Source: Gemmatimonadota bacterium
GTDB lineage: Bacteria > Gemmatimonadota > Gemmatimonadetes > Longimicrobiales > Gaopeijiaceae
Length of the DNA: 35,188 bases
Reading direction: 5' to 3'
Assembly: GCA_009692105.1 (NCBI GenBank)
Contig: SHZS01000013.1
Span: 1 to 35,188, forward strand
The translations under genes were made by a program, and so were the position numbers. Position 1 is the stretch's first letter. Every line of letters starts with the position of its first letter. Of this stretch, positions 31,385 to 35,188 are shown one piece after another. The notes beneath the pieces are model-generated. The model was given only the letters and a program-made list of their open reading frames with translations, searched no databases and was not told the DNA's origin.

Positions 31385-31501
31385 CTAGGAGTGGCGCACC
31401 TGCCCCTCATGGGTGACCAGCACCGCGCCCACGATCTCATCTGCAGGATCGACCTTTAGTTTCCCGTCGGACACGAGGTGCGCGAGAAGCGCGACGATGT
31501 T
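31385..31501 (-). pseudogene. C-terminal remnant, possibly of an MBL-fold hydrolase
   Basis: The minus-strand frame ends NIVALLAHLVSDGKLKVDPA then VLVTHEGQVRHS and a stop at 31385-31387. The LAHL-x-x-x-G-K/R ending resembles the helical tail of metallo-beta-lactamase-fold hydrolases. Nothing recognisable precedes it: upstream bases immediately belong to the truncated multicopper oxidase on the other strand. The family call is tentative. Confidence 0.35.
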
Positions 31502-32156
31502 CGTTCCTTGGGAAGGAGCGAGACCTCATTCTCGCTTCCCCCCGCTCCCGCCGAGGGAGGGCGGAGCCGAGGTTGGCGACGAGGTCCTGCTTCGCTCCCT
31601 GGCCTTCCAGATTCCGAGCGGAGTCGACGAACTCATGACCGTCGAGGTGCAAGGAGCACCGATGGACCTCCTTCGCCTCCATGTCGGTCGGCGCGTCCGG
31701 GAACGGGCCGCGATCCCCGATCGGCTATCTCTCGGCGCGGTGGCTCCCGACCCCGCGGATTCCATCCGGGAGCGGAGCTTCAAGTTCGGCATCCAGATAG
31801 AGCCGTCCACACGGTCCATGGCCTACCACACCATCAACGGCCGGTCCTTCGACATGTCCCGCATCGATGAACGGGTGACCCTTGGTGAGACCGAGATCTG
31901 GTCCTTCTCGAACGACAAGGCGTTCGCCCACCCTGTTCACTTGCACGGTGCCCACTTCCGAGTCCTCTCACGGAGCGGTGGGCGCCGACAGGTCATGCCC
32001 TGGGAGGGCGGAATGAAGGACACCGTCCTCGTCTACCCGACGGAGACCGTACGAGTCGCCGTCCGCTTCAGCGCTCACCGCGGCATATTCCCCCTCCACT
32101 GCCACAACATCGAGCACGAGGATATGGGGATGATGCTGAACGTTCTGGTCGAGTAG
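31502..32156 (+). pseudogene. Multicopper oxidase, N-terminally truncated (late domain 2 and domain 3)
   Basis: The retained part starts in family-like sequence near VGDEVLLRSLAFQIP, then IRERSFKFGI, INGRSFDMSRIDERVTLGET then EIWSFSN, and the copper ligands HPVHLHGAHFRVLSR and FPLHCHNIEHEDMGMM, covering the type 1 and trinuclear sites. Roughly the first 250-300 residues, including the signal peptide, domain 1 and half the trinuclear ligands, are absent. The frame is open to 31413 but that part overlaps the MBL remnant. It cannot form a complete trinuclear centre alone. Confidence 0.7.
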
Positions 32157-32185
32157 CGGCCGAGCTGCGTCGACGCTTGGCTCCC

Positions 32186-32734
32186 TTACTGGTTCCATGG
32201 CGGCACGATGCGGTTCATGCGTGCGTAGGCGATAAGCTGGCCCAGGTGTTCATGCATGTCGCCAGTGGCCATGAGGATTGCGCCACTGATCGGCGCCGGC
32301 TGGCCGAAGAAGCGAATCTCCCGGGAGCGGGTCGCGTCATCCATGCCAGCGACCACTCCGATGATGTTGTCGAAGGCCCGGCCCAGCTCCGCGACTAGCG
32401 CGGTCTTGGACAGCCCCTGGAGGCGGGTGCCCTCGGCGGCCCGGTCCGGGAGCACGCCCGCGGGCGCGGGCGCTCCCCACTGGGTGGGGAAGCCGAGGCT
32501 TTCGCCGGTAAGAAGGATGAGCACCTCCTTCACGGATCGGACCCCCTCCATCGGCCTCCAGTCGTAGCGGTCCTCGGGGAATACCTCGGCCAGCGCGACG
32601 AACTTGTCCTTCATTGTGCGAAGATCCGCCACCTGGACCTCTTTCAGGGAGCTGGTCTGCGCGCCGAGCGGCGCTGCCGTGGCGAGGGCAGAACCCAGCA
32701 CCGCGAAAAGGGACAAAAAGTAGAGAGCTTTCAT
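32186..32734 (-). CDS. Exported DinB-superfamily protein
   Basis: A 182-residue four-helix DinB-like protein with a signal peptide (MKALYFLSLFAVLGSALATA), so it is probably periplasmic, unlike cytosolic thiol-transferase members. Motifs are RYDWRPMEGVRSVKEVLILL and GDMHEHLGQLIAYARMNRIV. The histidines of MHEHLGQL fit the metal site, but the usual first metal His in the SVxEhlxH segment is not seen (SVKEVLILL). GGAG precedes the ATG by about 6 bp. Function unknown; similar secreted DinB proteins are common in Gemmatimonadota and Acidobacteria. Confidence 0.75.
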   Translation of the reverse strand: MKALYFLSLFAVLGSALATAAPLGAQTSSLKEVQVADLRTMKDKFVALAEVFPEDRYDWRPMEGVRSVKEVLILLTGESLGFPTQWGAPAPAGVLPDRAAEGTRLQGLSKTALVAELGRAFDNIIGVVAGMDDATRSREIRFFGQPAPISGAILMATGDMHEHLGQLIAYARMNRIVPPWNQ

Positions 32735-32868
32735 GGATATCTCCGGCTGTCGAGTCGATCGACTCAGGGGTCCATTCGAGGAGAGATGAGGCGTACCGCC
32801 CTCAGTCCGTCTGGCGAAGTTCGCACAGATTGAGGCCTTTTTCCATCCCGGCCGCCGGGAGTTCCTCG

Positions 32869-33219
32869 AACCTCCTTTTCGACGACTTCGAGGTCGAGCA
32901 GTGGAACAACATGGCCTCGCAGATGCGCCGCGCCCTGCCGGAGTACGAGTGGTTCGAGATCGACGATTCGCACCCAATCTTTCGGAGCGTCTTCAGGGTC
33001 GCGGACATCTACGTTCCTCACCCTCTGGTCCGGGTGACTCCCGACTACCAGGCGATGTTCGAGGACAACGATCCAACGAAGCGGATGATGGTTCTCGCGA
33101 ACCATAACGCGGATCTCGCCGAGTACTGGGAATTCCCCGGGGGTCGATTTGGTCTGGATCCCACGAACGACGCGTACCGCCTCGGCGTGAACTACTTCAT
33201 CTACGCGATGATGCACTGA
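32869..33219 (+). pseudogene. DUF4159 protein, C-terminal part only
   Basis: The frame reads LLFDDFEVEQW, MRRALPEYEWFEIDDSHPIF, YVPHPLVRVTPDY, KRMMVLANHNADLAEYWEFP, and ends LGVNYFIYAMMH, the C-terminal half of DUF4159 proteins, which are often surface or exported. The N-terminal ~100 residues and signal peptide are missing; upstream sequence (32760-32868) has no family character. The 3' end overlaps the end of the convergent antiporter gene by 23 bp. Confidence 0.7.
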
Positions 33220-34447
33220 CGGGGGCTGGATCTCGTGAGGGATCCGACTCCGGGAGGAGTCGGGTCAGGAGCGGGGACGTCATGAAGGTGGTGACGAGCG
33301 CCATCATCACGAGCATTGTGAAGACCACGGGTGACAGAATCCCGAGCTCCAGACCCACGTTCAACGCCACGAGCTCGATGAGCCCTCGGGTGTTCACGAG
33401 GATCCCGAGCGCCGTCGCATCCCGCCAGCGCATCCCCGCGGCCCGGGCCGCAAGCGTTGACCCACCCGCCTTTCCCAGAATGGCCAGCGCCAACGCGAGC
33501 GCAGCGTCTGTCCACAACCTAGTCCCCTCGATCAGTCCGATGCGGGTCCGAAGCCCGGTCAGCGCGAAGAACATGGGGAGGAGGAGGGTCAGAGTCAGGG
33601 GCTCGATGCGGTCGACCAGAGCCCGTCGCCCAGAGTCATCGAGAGGGATCACGAACCCCGCGAAGAAGGCTCCGAAGAGGGCGTGCACTCCAAGCGCTTC
33701 TGTCGTGAGAGCGGAGAGAAGGAGCAGGAGTAGCGCGGCGGGGAGCCCGGCGGGCGGCATCCCTGGCGTGGCTCCACGAAATGGCCCGACACGGTGCAAC
33801 CACGGCCGCACGATGCCAAGCATGATCCCCAGGTAGGCTCCGAAGAGCGCGCATCGGAGAAGCACGTAACCCGCGCCACCACCCCCGACCAATGCGAGGA
33901 TGCTGCCGAGCAGGAGCCATCCCGTCACGTCGTTCACGGCCGCGCAGGCGAGGGCCATGCTTCCCAGTTCCGTCGCCATCAGCCTCTGCTCGGCGAGGAT
34001 GCGGGCGAGGACCGGAAAGGCCGTGAAGCTCATGGCCGTGCCGATGAAGAGCGAAAATGAAACGAGCGAGACGCCGACCGGGGCGAGTCGCGCGTGCGTC
34101 ATCACGCCGAATGCCGTTCCCAGAACGAACGGAAGGACGATGCTTGCTCCGCTCACCCACGCGGCGGCGGCGCGCCGCACTTGAGCCGGAGTGGCTCGGA
34201 GTTCGATCCCCACGACGAACATGAAGAGGATCAGCCCGAGCTGGCTCAGCGCCTCCAGCGAGACGAGGCTCCCGGGAGGGAACAGGCGCGAGAAGGTATC
34301 CGGGAAGATCCACCCCAGGAACGATGGGCCAAGTAGGAGGCCCGCGATGATCTCGCCCACCACGGCGGGCTGACCTAGGCGGCGGCAGCCTCCCCGCGCG
34401 GCCGTCGTGAAGGCCAGGATGACCACGACCTGGAGGAGAAGGAGCAT
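33197..34447 (-). CDS. Cation:proton antiporter (CPA2/KefB-type membrane domain)
   Basis: A 416-residue, ~12-helix exchanger for Na+ or K+ against H+. Family features are GQPAVVGEIIAGLLLGPSFL, LGLILFMFVVGIELR, SFTAFPVLARILAE, the Asn-Asp pair in AVNDVTGWLLL, LFGAFFAGFVIP, and LGILVNTRGLIELVALNVGL. No C-terminal TrkA-N domain is present. The start ATG at 34447 begins directly with the first helix, so a few residues may be missing. It is on the same strand as the small cysteine protein and TonB receptor upstream. Confidence 0.92.
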   Translation of the reverse strand: MLLLLQVVVILAFTTAARGGCRRLGQPAVVGEIIAGLLLGPSFLGWIFPDTFSRLFPPGSLVSLEALSQLGLILFMFVVGIELRATPAQVRRAAAAWVSGASIVLPFVLGTAFGVMTHARLAPVGVSLVSFSLFIGTAMSFTAFPVLARILAEQRLMATELGSMALACAAVNDVTGWLLLGSILALVGGGGAGYVLLRCALFGAYLGIMLGIVRPWLHRVGPFRGATPGMPPAGLPAALLLLLLSALTTEALGVHALFGAFFAGFVIPLDDSGRRALVDRIEPLTLTLLLPMFFALTGLRTRIGLIEGTRLWTDAALALALAILGKAGGSTLAARAAGMRWRDATALGILVNTRGLIELVALNVGLELGILSPVVFTMLVMMALVTTFMTSPLLTRLLPESDPSRDPAPVSASSRR

Positions 34448-34535
34448 TGAGGTGGCCGTCCCGTGGTGAAACCGAGCCCGCCGCGCGGGCCTCCCTGTTT
34501 AGGGGAGCCGTAGATAACGCTTCGCGCCGTACAGG

Positions 34536-34556
34536 AAAAGAGGCCCGGGCCCCTTC
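34536..34556 (-). terminator. Possible terminator after the four-cysteine protein gene
   Basis: On the minus strand AGGGGCCCGGGCCTC is followed by TTTTCC. The GC-rich palindrome is compact, so the stem-loop is imperfect and the call is weak. Confidence 0.25.
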
Positions 34557-34592
34557 ATTGCAGAAACCCTTCAATCGAGGATCCCGGCGGCC

Positions 34593-34838
34593 TCAACCGG
34601 TCGCCTCGAACCCGTCGCAGCGATGGATCGGAAGGAGAGGATACCGGGGGAAGGTCGGGTCCTCCTGCGAGCGGAGACAAAGGACGAAGCGGCTCCCCCG
34701 TGTGGAAGAGACCGACCGGCGGAAGCGGCAACTCCCACAGAGCCCGACCGTGCGCTCCTCTTCCTCGGGGATCGGCCCGTCGTCCGGTCTCGAATCCCAT
34801 GTCCCCATCGGTTGCCGGTCCGTCAGGTGCGAGCCCAA
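34593..34838 (-). CDS. Small four-cysteine (CxxC) protein, conserved, unknown function
   Basis: A 71- to 81-residue protein whose core reads GLCGSCRFRRSVSSTRGSRF, VLCLRSQ, DPTFPRYPLLPIHRCDGFE. The C-x2-C...C...C arrangement and the F-x-R/K-Y-P-P/L-L-P-V/I-x-x-C-x-G-F/Y-E ending match a small conserved bacterial family I know only as hypothetical; it probably binds one zinc. ATGs at 34838 and 34808 both fit, the second giving the shorter form. It lies between the TonB receptor and the antiporter, same strand. Confidence 0.65.
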   Translation of the reverse strand: MGSHLTDRQPMGTWDSRPDDGPIPEEEERTVGLCGSCRFRRSVSSTRGSRFVLCLRSQEDPTFPRYPLLPIHRCDGFEATG

Positions 34839-34874
34839 GCCGGCCCGGCGTGGAGGGACACGATCCTCATGGCT

Positions 34875-35186
34875 TCATCCTCCCAACTGCACGGTGGTGC
34901 CGATGCGGATGATCCGCCCCGGAGCCGGGAACCCCGCGATCCCCTCGTAGTCCGTGTCTAGAAGGTTCTCGACCTTGAGGCGGAGCTGTGTAGCCGCTCC
35001 GTGCGCGAACGGGAGCCGGTAGGCCGCAGAAAGGTCCAGCGTCCGGTACCCAGGGAGTGTCACCCGGGGCGCCGGGAAGCCCGCGGCGAAATCCACGTCC
35101 TCACGTTTGCCCGCGAGGCTCAATACGGCACTCACGGTCCCCCGGGCGCGGACGACCTGCCCGGTGATCGACGCCGAGCGCTTGGG
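34875..35186 (-). CDS. TonB-dependent outer-membrane receptor, C-terminal part (runs off window)
   Basis: The last ~103 residues of a 22-strand receptor: VTLPGYRTLDLSAAYRLPF, LRLKVENLLDTDYEGIAGFP, APGRIIRIGTTVQ. The VENLLDxDYExxxGFPAPGR block is typical of BtuB- and siderophore-type receptors. The frame is open to the window edge, so the plug, signal peptide and 5' end lie beyond 35188. The final residue is Gly rather than the usual aromatic. The ligand cannot be inferred from this part. Confidence 0.85.
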   Translation of the reverse strand, partial: PKRSASITGQVVRARGTVSAVLSLAGKREDVDFAAGFPAPRVTLPGYRTLDLSAAYRLPFAHGAATQLRLKVENLLDTDYEGIAGFPAPGRIIRIGTTVQLGG

Positions 35187-35188
35187 GC

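Noticed and set aside
34448-34872. Possible cobalamin riboswitch near the TonB receptor
   Set aside because: The region is downstream, not upstream, of the receptor gene, and neither strand shows a B12 box or the conserved GCCACTG core.

Overview
The window is a GC-rich stretch of bacterial chromosome. It carries mostly housekeeping genes, interspersed with short patches of broken or truncated genes. The organism is diderm: there is a TonB-dependent receptor, a beta-barrel protein, and a lipoprotein amidase. The order prs-rplY-pth-ychF, rpsF/rpsR-DUF2232-rplI-rsfS, then smc, dnaX-ybaB-recR, an MglA-type GTPase, pgsA-cinA and grpE-dnaJ, together with a bacillithiol-type deacetylase, best fits a Gemmatimonadota-like bacterium, probably an uncultured lineage. 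That assignment is an inference from gene content, not from a marker tree.

Layout. Positions 1-5238 hold prs, rplY, pth, a class II aldolase-family gene on the minus strand, ychF and a DUF2721 membrane protein. Positions 5235-6600 form an accessory patch: the first 20 codons of an aldo/keto reductase, a Spy/CpxP-like repeat protein, and the N-terminal stubs of a VOC-family gene and a SulP transporter joined end to end. Positions 6734-9230 are the ribosomal block. Here rpsF and rpsR form ONE reading frame: a bS6-bS18 fusion joined by an acidic linker. It is followed by DUF2232, rplI and rsfS. Positions 9383-14007 carry a MinD/CpsD-like protein without a P-loop, translationally coupled to smc. 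A lipoprotein N-acetylmuramoyl-L-alanine amidase (minus strand) and yraN follow. At 16661-16764 lies a small SRP RNA gene with its own promoter and terminator, directly upstream of dnaX-ybaB-recR. Positions 19892-25931 carry an MglA-like GTPase with a one-base frameshift, pgsA, cinA, grpE, dnaJ, and on the minus strand iscS-type desulfurase plus mnmA.

From 26 kb onward the region is accessory and eroded. It contains a low-GC outer-membrane protein gene split by an 8-bp tandem duplication, a stand-alone HIRAN protein, bshB1 preceded by an in-frame chimera of a MacA-like adaptor and the last 27 residues of a MacB-like permease, and a DUF3108-like secreted protein. It also holds a frameshifted membrane-protein remnant, a PLP-dependent aromatic amino-acid decarboxylase, the facing stubs of a probable MBL hydrolase and a multicopper oxidase, a secreted DinB-like protein, the C-terminal part of a DUF4159 protein, a CPA2-type antiporter, a small four-cysteine protein and the C-terminus of a TonB receptor that runs off the window.

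Two themes stand out. One is the S6-S18 fusion, which would fix 1:1 stoichiometry of two proteins that normally bind 16S rRNA as a heterodimer. The other is the unusual number of deletion joints between core genes, which suggests deletion-driven genome erosion (or, less likely at this density, assembly artefacts).
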